Source: a virus. From it: a stretch of 43,920 nt of DNA. The DNA lies in IMG/VR virus record IMGVR_UViG_3300044636_000287, positions 1-43,920 of that record. One strand, written 5' to 3'. The notes beneath the pieces are model-generated. The model had not been told where the DNA came from and ran no database searches. It saw only the letters and a list, made by a program, of their open reading frames with translations. The position numbers and the translations under genes are program-made. Of the stretch, positions 24,749 through 31,578 are shown piece by piece. The first letter of the stretch is position 1. Each line of letters opens with the position of its first letter.

Positions 24749-25029
24749 GCCCCGAAGAACAAGAACGCCAAGCCATCATCCAGCGTGCAAAGGACATTCT
24801 GTCCGAGCACTTTGAGTGTGGCGAGATCCTCGTCCAAGCTCAGGACGAGAAAGACTCGGACAACACGAACCGCTATGAGAGTGGTTGGGGCAATCGATTT
24901 GCTCGGGACATGCACATTCACTTGATGAACAAGGAACGTGTGTTGGAACACTCTTGGATGGAAGAGTGTGGGGATGAGGATGATGACGATGATGAGGATG
25001 ACGACGATGAAATAAAATCAAAAAAGTAG
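24745..25029 (+). CDS. Acidic-tailed small protein, 94 aa
   Basis: Charged helical protein (MSPEEQERQAIIQRAKDILSEHF) ending in a run of Asp and Glu (about residues 75-88), then a short Lys tail. Such acidic tails occur in DNA mimics and in single-strand-binding partners, but I do not recognise the family. It is coupled to the HTH gene by an ATGA overlap. It is the last gene before the 70-base leader that precedes the replication operon. Confidence 0.55.
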   Translation: MSPEEQERQAIIQRAKDILSEHFECGEILVQAQDEKDSDNTNRYESGWGNRFARDMHIHLMNKERVLEHSWMEECGDEDDDDDEDDDDEIKSKK

Positions 25030-25069
25030 TTGCGCGTAGTAGACCAACGTATACTTTGCTAGGCATTCG

Positions 25070-25082
25070 GTGAATGGTTCAC
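25070..25082. promoter_or_regulatory. Palindrome in leader of replication operon, operator or hairpin
   Basis: Perfect inverted repeat GTGAA-TGG-TTCAC, 17 bases before the ATG of the ssDNA-binding protein, in the only sizeable gap of this region (25030-25098). A TATACT box at 25050-25055 lies just upstream. A TTGCGC at 25030 is only 14 bases away from it, so the promoter itself is uncertain. The repeat could be an operator for the nearby HTH proteins or an mRNA hairpin. Confidence 0.4.
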
Positions 25083-25098
25083 TGATGAAACACAAAAA

Positions 25099-25740
25099 AT
25101 GAAAACAGCACAAATTAGCGACATTCAGAACTTGGCCGATGGCTCGGTCATTGGCGAAATGCGGGTGACGATCAAAGCGACGTTCCCGCCTAAAACTGGC
25201 GAGGGCAAGTTTGGCCCTTGGCGCGTACAGAACTGTGTCTTGCAGGACAGCACTGGCGAGTGCCGTGCATCGTTCTGGTTGCCGGACGAGATGGGTGACC
25301 TCAAGGGGCAGATGGTGACCCTCAAGAGCCAAGCAGGCAAGAAGGGCTTGCAGGGCATCTCAGTCAAGCACAGCACACACTCCGGCGAAAACGAGCTGAA
25401 GATCACCGATCAATGCGCGATCATCGACGATGCTGGTGCAGCCGTAGCCGCAGCAGGCCCGCGCAAGCCAGTGCAGGCTTCGTCGCCAGTCTCGTTGACG
25501 GTGGCAGACGCCAAGCGTGCCTTGTTTCAAGCGGCACAGCTTATGGCAGAGGCCATCAAAGCAGCCGAGTGGGTTGGCGGTCAGGCAAGCGTCACGCCTG
25601 AGCAATTGCAGGCTATTGCCACATCACTCTTTATCTCCGCAGATCGTGCGGGATTTGCTAAGGCATTTCCCTCAGCGCAGACCAAGCCAGTGAAGAAGGA
25701 TGAACCCGTTGAACTTGAGGAGGACGATCTCAAATGGTAA
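25099..25740 (+). CDS. OB-fold single-stranded DNA-binding protein, 213 aa
   Basis: The N-terminal 115 residues have an OB-fold strand pattern (GSVIGEMRVTIKATFPP, FGPWRVQNCVLQDSTGECRASFW, QMVTLKSQAGKKGLQGISV) as in tRNA-anti/SSB-type nucleic-acid-binding domains. A flexible Ala-rich linker, a helical region (about 135-190) and an acidic C-terminal end (KKDEPVELEEDDLKW) follow. SSBs typically carry an acidic tail ending in hydrophobics to recruit replication partners, which fits. It opens the replication operon, preceded by an untranslated leader with a palindrome. It overlaps the next gene by seven bases. Confidence 0.75.
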   Translation: MKTAQISDIQNLADGSVIGEMRVTIKATFPPKTGEGKFGPWRVQNCVLQDSTGECRASFWLPDEMGDLKGQMVTLKSQAGKKGLQGISVKHSTHSGENELKITDQCAIIDDAGAAVAAAGPRKPVQASSPVSLTVADAKRALFQAAQLMAEAIKAAEWVGGQASVTPEQLQAIATSLFISADRAGFAKAFPSAQTKPVKKDEPVELEEDDLKW

Positions 25741-25913
25741 AAGCTAAAGACATCTCCACGCTGTGCGGTGTCACGCTTCAGACCATCCTGAAGTGGTGCC
25801 GCGAAGGGAAGATCCCTTATCACCGTATCAGCGCACGCTGCCTGCGGTTTGATGTGGGTGAGGTTAACGCTTGGTTACAGGCCAAACGCGATGCCAATAA
25901 ACAGCAGGGCTAA
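25734..25913 (+). CDS. Excisionase-type helix-turn-helix protein, 59 aa
   Basis: Complete 59-residue winged HTH: KAKDISTLCGVTLQTILKWC, then REGKIPYHRISARCLRF and a DVGEVNAWLQAKR helix. This is the classical pattern of the HTH_17/excisionase DNA-binding family, with a recognition helix ending in W and an IP-x-x-R wing. With no integrase nearby, it more likely regulates transcription or assists origin DNA bending. It starts inside the ssDNA-binding gene and ends inside the next gene (23-base overlap). Confidence 0.75.
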   Translation: MVKAKDISTLCGVTLQTILKWCREGKIPYHRISARCLRFDVGEVNAWLQAKRDANKQQG

Positions 25914-26220
25914 AGGCTGCCGAGGCGAGCGCATGTGGCGCGATGAACTCCGGGCTGCTGGCTTTACCGCAAGACGGGGTCAGCAGTTCGCCGGAGGAAC
26001 GGACAGCCCAGATGTCATCTGCGAGGAGCTTGCAGCACTACACCAAGAGGTGAAGTTCGTCGAGAACCTCAATCTTATCAAGGCCACAGAGCAGGCCGAG
26101 CGCGATGGTGCTGGTAAGGCGTGGATTGTAGCACACAAAAAAAACAGAACCCCTTGGCTAGTGACGATGAGCAGCGAACTGTTTTTCAAGCTACTCAGGG
26201 ATGGGATGGAGGGTATTTAA
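25891..26220 (+). CDS. Holliday-junction-resolvase-like PD-(D/E)XK nuclease, 109 aa
   Basis: A small nuclease resembling archaeal Hjc-type resolvases. RAKGCRGERMWRDELRAAGF gives the first acidic residue (Glu). DSPDVICEELAALHQEVKFVEN supplies the Asp and the E-V-K catalytic core, and KAWIVAHKKNRTPWLV supplies the later strand. It would resolve branched DNA or nick replication intermediates before packaging. The start is placed at ATG 25891; an upstream in-frame ATG (25849) lies in the HTH gene and adds an unrelated leader. The nuclease fold is convincing; the exact substrate is inferred. Confidence 0.72.
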   Translation: MPINSRAKGCRGERMWRDELRAAGFTARRGQQFAGGTDSPDVICEELAALHQEVKFVENLNLIKATEQAERDGAGKAWIVAHKKNRTPWLVTMSSELFFKLLRDGMEGI

Positions 26221-26221
26221 C

Positions 26222-26482
26222 ATGATTGTTGACCTTGAACAATCAGAGCAATCGCTTGAGCTTTTAGAAAAAGCACTGGCCATGCTTGACGAAAGAGATC
26301 GAGTTATCCTAGTTGCCCGCTATGGGCTAGACGGCACAAAGCCCAAGACCTTGTTTGAGACTGGTGCTTTGATACGTCGAACTAGGGAGCGAGTTGCAAC
26401 TCTTCAGCAAAAAGCATTGCGCAGATTACGTTTGCAAATAAGCAATCTTAAAGGCTTTGCTTACGTTGAAGGCTGCGAGTAA
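26222..26482 (+). CDS. Sigma-70 region 4-only protein, 86 aa
   Basis: Residues 14-70 read like region 4 of a primary sigma factor: LEKALAMLDERDRVILVARYGLDG (region 4.1), TLFETG, then the HTH recognition helix RTRERVATLQQKALRRLR (region 4.2). The housekeeping pattern L-x-x-x-T/R-RERV-x-x-x-x-x-KALR-x-LR is clear. Regions 1, 2 and 3 are absent, so it cannot melt promoters alone. It may occupy the beta-flap of host RNA polymerase or -35 sites to redirect or inhibit transcription, or pair with a separate partner. The start is ATG 26222, just after the resolvase stop. No such partner is recognised in the window. Confidence 0.78.
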   Translation: MIVDLEQSEQSLELLEKALAMLDERDRVILVARYGLDGTKPKTLFETGALIRRTRERVATLQQKALRRLRLQISNLKGFAYVEGCE

Positions 26483-26529
26483 ACACTTCTGCACCAGGCA
26501 GGGGCGCGACTGCACAACGCGCACACTTT

Positions 26530-27168
26530 ATGAACATCAGCATTAATATAACATACACGTCAGGAACTAAGGTTGAGCTTATCGTCCCGCTGGAAGAGCC
26601 GGCACAGATCGTCAGCGAGCCAGAGTCGCAGCCAAAGAAACCCGGCAATTGGGTTGACGTAATGAAGCATTGTGATTCGTTGAGTGCGAGTCAAGGTAAG
26701 GCAACTGTCGCGCCAGATCCCATACAACCTGCGCAGGACTTGGCAGACGCGATGGCTGGCATCCCAGTGCTTACAGACGAGGAGCTAGAATTACTCAAGC
26801 CATCCGGCGGGCGATATATATCCGCCAATCAAATGGTCGATGAGCTTAAGCAAGACCCAGAGGTAGGCAGGACGATGAGCCTGTACGATATCACGTACAT
26901 CACTCAAGACGGTAAAGAGTACAAGGTGCCACCGGGACTGATGAAAGACTTCATCACGATCTACGGAGAAAAGACCGTCGAGCAAGAGTTATGGAAGGCC
27001 CACGCTTGGCTCGAAGCTGATCCCCAGCGTCGCAAGACGCCACGCGGCATGGGGCGCTTCCTTAACGGTTGGCTATCCCGTGCATCGTCAATGGTGCGGA
27101 CGCCGATCAAAACCTTACTCAAGCGCGATAGTTTGATGTCTACCAATGGAACACAAGAAAGCTGGTAG
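26530..27168 (+). CDS. Helicase-loader / replisome-organiser-like protein, 212 aa
   Basis: The N-terminal part is variable and Pro-rich (1-90). The middle holds ISANQMVDELKQD and a helical region. The C-terminal signature is LWKAHAWLEADPQRRKTPRGMGRFLNGWLSRA (split here as a long helix ending in FLNGWLSRA), a motif I recall at the end of many phage replication proteins next to DnaB-type helicases. Position directly before the helicase, with a 23-base overlap, supports a loader or initiator role. No AAA+ motifs are seen, so it is not a DnaC-type ATPase. Confidence 0.58.
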   Translation: MNISINITYTSGTKVELIVPLEEPAQIVSEPESQPKKPGNWVDVMKHCDSLSASQGKATVAPDPIQPAQDLADAMAGIPVLTDEELELLKPSGGRYISANQMVDELKQDPEVGRTMSLYDITYITQDGKEYKVPPGLMKDFITIYGEKTVEQELWKAHAWLEADPQRRKTPRGMGRFLNGWLSRASSMVRTPIKTLLKRDSLMSTNGTQESW

Positions 27169-27853
27169 GCGCAGGCCGGTGGAGCTACCACCCGACACGG
27201 TGGTGCCAACTGCGCTAGAGGCCGAGCGCGGTATAGCGTCGATTGCGCTGAATCATCCTGAGGTGTTCTTGCACCACATCTCGGAGAAAAACTTCAAGGT
27301 GAGCGACATCTTTGACCCGCTCAGTCACCGGGTATGCGAGATCATCCTCCAGCAGCAGTCTCGCAACGCTTCATCCGAGATCCGCGTGATCTTCGAGAAG
27401 TGTCGCGAGACGCTACCAGCGACCGAGTTCCACCAACTCAGCGACCTCTACACGCTCATGCCCATCGCTGGTGCCATCGGCGACCTCGTAGACATAGTCA
27501 AGAATACAGCCAAGCGCCGCACCTTGCAGCATGTCGCCTACGAGACGCTTATGGCTATTAGCGACGCCACCGTGCAGACGCCTGAGCTTCTGAGCGACGT
27601 CGTGATGAAGGTCGAGGGGTTAAGTCGTGAACTTGCTCCGCCAAAGGTGATGGACACTAAGGCGCTCCTGCTCAATGCACTGACACGCTATGAGACAGGT
27701 GACGACGAGTCCATGCGGATAAAGACTGGTTATTCTGCTATCGACAACATCTGTCCGATACGCTTTGGTGACTTTGTAGTCATCGGCGGCGAAACAAAAA
27801 GCGGCAAGACGATGCTTGCACTCAACATTATTGCAAATCTAATAAATGAATAA
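27146..27853 (+). CDS. DnaB-type helicase, N-terminal half with Walker A only
   Basis: 235 residues containing the DnaB N-terminal domain (ALEAERGIASIALNHPEVF at 26-44; helical to about 125), the linker, and the start of the RecA-like domain (TGYSAIDNICPIRFGDFVVIGG) with Walker A GETKSGKT at 215-222. It stops at NIIANLINE, exactly where a normal DnaB continues into the strand carrying the catalytic Glu. The remaining ATPase motifs are encoded by a separate gene 2 kb downstream (29856). It overlaps the next gene via AATGAATAA. No intein motif is visible. Activity would require non-covalent assembly of the two chains. Confidence 0.88.
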   Translation: MEHKKAGRRRPVELPPDTVVPTALEAERGIASIALNHPEVFLHHISEKNFKVSDIFDPLSHRVCEIILQQQSRNASSEIRVIFEKCRETLPATEFHQLSDLYTLMPIAGAIGDLVDIVKNTAKRRTLQHVAYETLMAISDATVQTPELLSDVVMKVEGLSRELAPPKVMDTKALLLNALTRYETGDDESMRIKTGYSAIDNICPIRFGDFVVIGGETKSGKTMLALNIIANLINE

Positions 27854-28160
27854 ACTCGTAAACCTAACCCCTCACGACATTACCATCACTGGTTACGGCG
27901 TGATTGAACCCAGCGGCTACAGCGTAAAGGTACATAGCCACTTGAGCAAAGTCGCAGACGTCGATGGTGTACCCATCATGTGCTGTAAAGATGCCAAGGT
28001 GAGCAACCTGCCTGACCCGATGGACGGCATCCTGTACATCGTCCCTGGCTATGTGCGCACGGCACTACCCAACCGAACAGATTTGGCTAGTCCAACCAAA
28101 CTCATCCGTGATGGAGCTGGCAAGATCGTCGGCTGCGGGGCGCTTGAAATCAACCCATAA
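27846..28160 (+). CDS. Conserved NLTPH-family protein of unknown function, 104 aa
   Basis: Compact beta-rich protein beginning MNKLVNLTPHDITI, then PSGYSVKV and YIVPGYVRTALPNRTDL, ending IVGCGALEI. I recall this pattern from many phage and bacterial genomes, with no assigned function. It is the first of four genes lying between the two helicase halves. Its start is nested in the end of the helicase N-half (AATGAATAA). Confidence 0.6.
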   Translation: MNKLVNLTPHDITITGYGVIEPSGYSVKVHSHLSKVADVDGVPIMCCKDAKVSNLPDPMDGILYIVPGYVRTALPNRTDLASPTKLIRDGAGKIVGCGALEINP

Positions 28161-28164
28161 CAAA

Positions 28165-28944
28165 ATGAAAACAGAACTACTACAAAACCTACAGATGACA
28201 ACTTACCGTGGAATGCACGGTTTATCAAAACACAGCTTAGACTCGTTCGCAGTCTGCCCGGCGTACTACAAGTGGAAAGAGCGGCAGGAGTGGAAGCCCT
28301 CCCGCGAGATGGAGCTTGGCACGCTTGTTCACAGCCTCGCTCTTGAGGGGCGCTGTGAGTACGCTGTTGCTCCAGCGTGCGATCGCCGCACCAAGGAAGG
28401 TAAGCTAACGTGGGAGAACTTTTGTCAGGAGAATATCGGCAAGGTCATCCTTAACGAAGACGAAGGGGCGCGTGTAGAGGGCGCTTGTGCAGCTGTGGAG
28501 CCACTGCTCCAGATGGTGACAGCAGCGAAGATCATCGAGGCATCCATGTTCTGGGAACGTGACGGTGTGCAATGCAAGGGGCGCCCTGACATGATAACCG
28601 AGATCAAAGGTCGTCCGGCTATCGTTGATCTAAAAACGACCAGCGACTTCTCGAAATTCGACCACAAGTTTTTCGGCTTCGGCTACGACCGCCAAGCTGC
28701 TTGGTACACTTACGGTCTTGAGCAGATCACCGGCCAAGAGGACATCGACTTTTATTTCTTGGTTGTGGACATGCAAGCGCCCCACTTGAGTCAGTGGGTG
28801 AAGGCGTCCACGGAACTTATCGATATTGCTAACCAGCAACTCGACGTTACGTTGTCGCAGTACAAGCTGTGCCTCGATCAAGACGTGTGGCCCGGGCCGC
28901 CAACAATGCGCGTGATGCTGCCAAGAAGATGGGAGGAAGCATGA
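28165..28944 (+). CDS. RecE/Cas4-like PD-(D/E)XK exonuclease, 259 aa
   Basis: Motifs of the phage exonuclease VIII family (PF12684-type): SKHSLDSFAVCPAYYKW at 21-37, GTLVHSLALE (His56) at 52-61, GRPD (139-142), the catalytic pair VDLKTT (Asp155, Lys157) and the Q-motif YDRQAAWYTYG at 174-184. It would resect double-stranded DNA ends for recombination or degrade host DNA. No annealing partner is obvious nearby, although the OB-fold protein may serve. It is the second gene between the helicase halves. The start at 28165 is preceded by AAC AAA; earlier in-frame Mets lie inside the previous gene. Confidence 0.82.
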   Translation: MKTELLQNLQMTTYRGMHGLSKHSLDSFAVCPAYYKWKERQEWKPSREMELGTLVHSLALEGRCEYAVAPACDRRTKEGKLTWENFCQENIGKVILNEDEGARVEGACAAVEPLLQMVTAAKIIEASMFWERDGVQCKGRPDMITEIKGRPAIVDLKTTSDFSKFDHKFFGFGYDRQAAWYTYGLEQITGQEDIDFYFLVVDMQAPHLSQWVKASTELIDIANQQLDVTLSQYKLCLDQDVWPGPPTMRVMLPRRWEEA

Positions 28945-29183
28945 GCGACTGGGTACTCATCCGGCGCACTAACGTGCTGCAAAACGTCTCGCTGCCGCGT
29001 CCTAAGAAGACGCAGGACATCGTCTGTGTCGGCCCGAAAGACGCGCTTGGTTCGAAGATGGAGGCGCTTATGCTTCTGCCGGAGAATCAATCGACGGACC
29101 TCATCGAGGTGAAGTATCTGCTTGAGCCGTACACGGGTCAGCATAGTCACACGTCTGCAAGGCCAGGTAATGGAACGCGCTAA
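28941..29183 (+). CDS. Small protein of unknown function, 80 aa
   Basis: 80-aa basic protein (MSDWVLIRRTNVLQNVSLPRPKK) with a hydrophobic middle strand (LMLLPENQSTDLIEVKYLLEP). It overlaps the nuclease stop by ATGA and runs 14 bases into the Mom-like gene. I do not recognise the family. It lies inside the block separating the two helicase halves and may be expressed with the nuclease. Confidence 0.55.
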   Translation: MSDWVLIRRTNVLQNVSLPRPKKTQDIVCVGPKDALGSKMEALMLLPENQSTDLIEVKYLLEPYTGQHSHTSARPGNGTR

Positions 29184-29859
29184 TGTGGATATTATTGTCA
29201 CTGAAATATCTCAAGCAGAGGCGGAGCCTTGGCTTTTAAATAGACATTATGCAAAGCGGCTTTGTCCGATAACATATGCCTTTGGAGCTTGGGATAAGGA
29301 GCACTTAGTTGGAGTGGTTACGTATGGGACTCCAGTTTCTTCAACTTTAAAAACTGGAATTTGCGGAGAACTTTGGGCTGGTTTTGTTTTAGAGTTAAAT
29401 CGTTTATGTTGCGAAAGCACTCCAAATTTGGCGTCAATTTTAGTTTCTAGATCACTTAAAGCTCTTCCCAAACCTTCAATTGTTGTTTCGTATGCAGATA
29501 GTAAACAAGGGCACGTTGGATATGTTTATCAAGCAACCAATTTTATTTATACAGGACTGTCTGCTGCCTTCAAAGATCCAATGGTTAAGGGGTATGAACA
29601 TAAACATCACACTTCGATTGGGGATGAGGCAAGGGGACACAAGTCAAGGGTTGGATTTTTAAGAGAAAAATATGGACATGAAAATGTGTATTTTATTGAA
29701 AGAAGTAGGAAACATCGTTACGTGCAGTTTTGTGGCACTGCAAAGCAAAAGATTGCAATGCGAAAAGATTTAAAGTACGACGTCTTTCCATATCCAAAAG
29801 GGAAAAGTAAACGGTATGATGCATCGGCAAAAATCGACACGCAGATGCGCTTATTATGA
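29170..29859 (+). CDS. Mom-like DNA adenine modification protein, 229 aa
   Basis: GNAT-fold protein of the phage Mu Mom type. Motifs are WLLNRHYAKRLC (21-32), an LELNRLC strand (74-80) and the hallmark SYAD...GHVGYVYQATNFIYTG (107-129). Mu Mom converts adenine to a carbamoylmethylated form that blocks restriction, so anti-restriction is the likely role here. Codon use differs sharply from the flanking genes (many TTT, TTA, AAA and AGA codons, AT-rich), suggesting recent transfer. It ends ATGA, overlapping the helicase C-half. It sits inside the helicase gene split. Confidence 0.82.
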   Translation: MERANVDIIVTEISQAEAEPWLLNRHYAKRLCPITYAFGAWDKEHLVGVVTYGTPVSSTLKTGICGELWAGFVLELNRLCCESTPNLASILVSRSLKALPKPSIVVSYADSKQGHVGYVYQATNFIYTGLSAAFKDPMVKGYEHKHHTSIGDEARGHKSRVGFLREKYGHENVYFIERSRKHRYVQFCGTAKQKIAMRKDLKYDVFPYPKGKSKRYDASAKIDTQMRLL

Positions 29860-30440
29860 ACAAAGGAATACTCGTCATCTCGCTGGAGATGCCAGCTAAC
29901 CAGATCATCGACCGTCTCGTAGCTCGGCTAGGCAATGTCAGCCTGCGTGCGCTCGCTGAAGGAGCTAAGCATGAGCGTGACATCAGGGGCGTCCACAGTG
30001 CCATCCAGAAGCTCAATAACAGCCGTCTGGTGGTGCGGGACGACCTGTACGACATAGCGAACATATGTGCCACTGCACGGGCTATGGCGAAGTCGCCGGA
30101 CGGACTCGGCGTGCTGTTCGTGGACTACATCCAGCTCGTACGCTGCGACCTAGGCAAGGACAGCAGCCGTGAGCGTGAAGTGGCCGAGGTGAGCCGAAGT
30201 CTGCGACTACTTGGCATCGAATTAGGTTGCTTAGTCATCTCGATTACGCAATTAAATGAACAGGGTAAAGCTCGCGAAAGTCGCGCAATCGGGCAAGACG
30301 CTACAGCCGTGATGGTTGTGAAGCTGTCCGATGACGCAGAGTTCCGTGAGGTTGGCATACCCATCCAGCGAAACGGCCCGTGCGGCGTCAGTGCAAATCT
30401 GCGCTTTACAGGCAAAACCGCTACGTTCCATAATGAATAA
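29856..30440 (+). CDS. DnaB-type helicase, C-terminal half with Walker B and arginine finger
   Basis: 194 residues completing the RecA-like domain missing from the gene at 27146. It has catalytic SLEM (Glu11), Walker B VLFVDYIQLV (86-95), sensor ISITQLN (128-134) and arginine finger QRNGPCG (Arg172). It begins MNKGILVISLEM, directly continuing the NIIANLINE end of the other half, and lacks Walker A. It overlaps the upstream Mom-like gene by ATGA and the next gene by AATGAATAA, so it is cotranslated. The two chains must associate to form an active P-loop site. Confidence 0.88.
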   Translation: MNKGILVISLEMPANQIIDRLVARLGNVSLRALAEGAKHERDIRGVHSAIQKLNNSRLVVRDDLYDIANICATARAMAKSPDGLGVLFVDYIQLVRCDLGKDSSREREVAEVSRSLRLLGIELGCLVISITQLNEQGKARESRAIGQDATAVMVVKLSDDAEFREVGIPIQRNGPCGVSANLRFTGKTATFHNE

Positions 30441-30654
30441 AATCAAACACTACCAAAGTTACATGAAACTTGAACCTGACAACTCCAACAAAGCCGTCCC
30501 ATACCTCTGGGGCTTTGCTACTCTCGCCGTCTTTGACGGACTTGCCATCGCTTACTTCGCTGAAGAGCTATGGGAGGCCATTGTATTGCTCGTCCTATTT
30601 TGGGCCAGCGCAGCGTTTGCGGTATCGGCGATGCAAGAATGGAGGGGCAAATGA
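30433..30654 (+). CDS. Small membrane protein with two TM segments, 73 aa
   Basis: A charged N-terminus (MNKIKHYQSYMKLEPDNSNK) is followed by two hydrophobic helices, about residues 24-42 and 47-66. The C-terminus is basic (MQEWRGK). The start is embedded in the helicase C-half end (AATGAATAA). The function is unknown. Small membrane proteins in early phage operons often interfere with host envelope or immunity, but nothing here proves that. Confidence 0.6.
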   Translation: MNKIKHYQSYMKLEPDNSNKAVPYLWGFATLAVFDGLAIAYFAEELWEAIVLLVLFWASAAFAVSAMQEWRGK

Positions 30655-30953
30655 CAGACGAGCAAATTAACTTAGCCATACACAAGGCTGTTGGATTTGT
30701 GTGGAACGATGACCGCAAGCTATGGGAGAGGAATGCCAACAAGGCGCGGGTGGTGTCGCATAACCCGTTTTACTATTCGAGTGACCTTAACTTAATGCAT
30801 GAGGCAGAGGCCACGCTGACAGAAGATCAGCTTTGGATAATGGCTCGCCAGATTGAAAGAAATTGGGAAGACCAATGGTATTTCAGGGCAACCGCTCGCC
30901 AACGGGCAGAGGCGTTCCTTCGGACATTAGACAAATGGGAGAACAGCAAATGA
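30651..30953 (+). CDS. Phage ABA-sandwich-domain protein, 100 aa
   Basis: Residues 1-100 show MTDEQINLAIHKAVGFVW, then PFYYSSDLNLMHEAEATL, and a C-terminal RATARQRAEAFLRTLDKW. This matches the small phage ABA sandwich domain (PF18066-like), common in phage accessory operons and of unknown function. The start overlaps the membrane-protein stop by ATGA and its stop overlaps the next start the same way. Confidence 0.72.
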   Translation: MTDEQINLAIHKAVGFVWNDDRKLWERNANKARVVSHNPFYYSSDLNLMHEAEATLTEDQLWIMARQIERNWEDQWYFRATARQRAEAFLRTLDKWENSK

Positions 30954-31096
30954 TCAGCACAGGTTACCCCGGTGACAGCGATCCGCTGGCAGAGCTGCCC
31001 ACATGCCCCGAGTGCGGCATCTGGCTGACGCAAGATTTGTTTGATGACTGGATCTGCGAAGACTGCGACGCAAAGAAAAATGAAGAACCCACCTAA
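30950..31096 (+). CDS. Zinc-ribbon micro-protein, 48 aa
   Basis: 48-aa protein with two Cys pairs, CPECG near residue 19 and CEDC near residue 37, forming a likely zinc ribbon with an acidic tail. The start overlaps the previous stop by ATGA and it overlaps the following TM micro-gene by 17 bases. It may bind nucleic acid or host RNA polymerase, but no family is recognised. Confidence 0.6.
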   Translation: MISTGYPGDSDPLAELPTCPECGIWLTQDLFDDWICEDCDAKKNEEPT

Positions 31097-31166
31097 AATT
31101 CAGGTTGCTATTGCTATCTTGAGCATCATAGCTTTGGCCCTGAGCTTTATCCTCGACAGAGAATGA
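31080..31166 (+). CDS. Single-TM micro-protein, 28 aa
   Basis: 28-residue ORF: basic start MKNPPK, one hydrophobic segment IQVAIAILSIIALALSFIL and a charged end DRE. It overlaps the zinc-ribbon gene by 17 bases and shares ATGA with the next gene. The clean TM layout and tight coupling support a real gene, but it is very short. Confidence 0.45.
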   Translation: MKNPPKIQVAIAILSIIALALSFILDRE

Positions 31167-31414
31167 GTGCTCAACTAATCGACAACCTCATGGAGAAGAT
31201 CCATGTGTTAACACAAGAAAACAAACGACTAAAAGATGAGAATCAGACAAAGACAGAGACAATCGAACGGCTGGGTAGCCAAATTGCGGAAGGTAGATCC
31301 ACGGGACTGGAAGTCACGGATCATGGAACTACCAACACGGATGCAGGTGTTTGTAGCGCAGATAGTCTGGTGGGACTACTTCGCGGACAAGACGGTGCCG
31401 AACCGGTGGCCTGA
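31163..31414 (+). CDS. Coiled-coil small protein overlapping next gene, 83 aa
   Basis: The first 45 residues (SAQLIDNLMEKIHVLTQENKRLKD and on) have clear heptads of a coiled coil. The rest loses that character and overlaps the following gene by 179 bases in another frame. Only the N-terminal part looks protein-like. The gene may be real and overlapping, or may join the next frame by a +1 shift. Confidence 0.42.
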   Translation: MSAQLIDNLMEKIHVLTQENKRLKDENQTKTETIERLGSQIAEGRSTGLEVTDHGTTNTDAGVCSADSLVGLLRGQDGAEPVA

Positions 31415-31577
31415 GCTAGACATGTGGCTCCGCGCACATCCTTCCACTTTTCGTAAGGAAGTGTGGCCCTCAGACGAGGAGATGGTTGATGCGCTTATTG
31501 GCATCGGCTACGAGCACAGAACCGCACTGCGCCGGATGGGTATCAACCAGAACAACAAGTGGCACAAGTACAATTAA
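31236..31577 (+). CDS. Conserved-looking small protein, 113 aa
   Basis: Basic N-terminus, then VFVAQIVWWDYFADKTVPNRWPELDMWL and a C-terminal SDEEMVDALIGIGYEHRTALRRMGI helix. Composition and length are gene-like. The ATG at 31236 lies inside the previous coiled-coil frame; if initiation occurs later, at the Met of RIMELPTRM (31323), the overlap shrinks. The family is not recognised. It ends one base before the next ATG. Confidence 0.55.
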   Translation: MRIRQRQRQSNGWVAKLRKVDPRDWKSRIMELPTRMQVFVAQIVWWDYFADKTVPNRWPELDMWLRAHPSTFRKEVWPSDEEMVDALIGIGYEHRTALRRMGINQNNKWHKYN

Positions 31578-31578
31578 C

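Noticed and set aside
25734-25913. Excisionase implying a temperate phage
   Set aside because: No integrase, attachment site or repressor was seen; the HTH fold is equally common in transcription regulators.
27800-29900. Split intein or group I/II intron explaining the helicase break
   Set aside because: No intein motifs at either junction, and both halves have own start and stop codons coupled to neighbours. No intron core or maturase-type gene is recognised in the gap.
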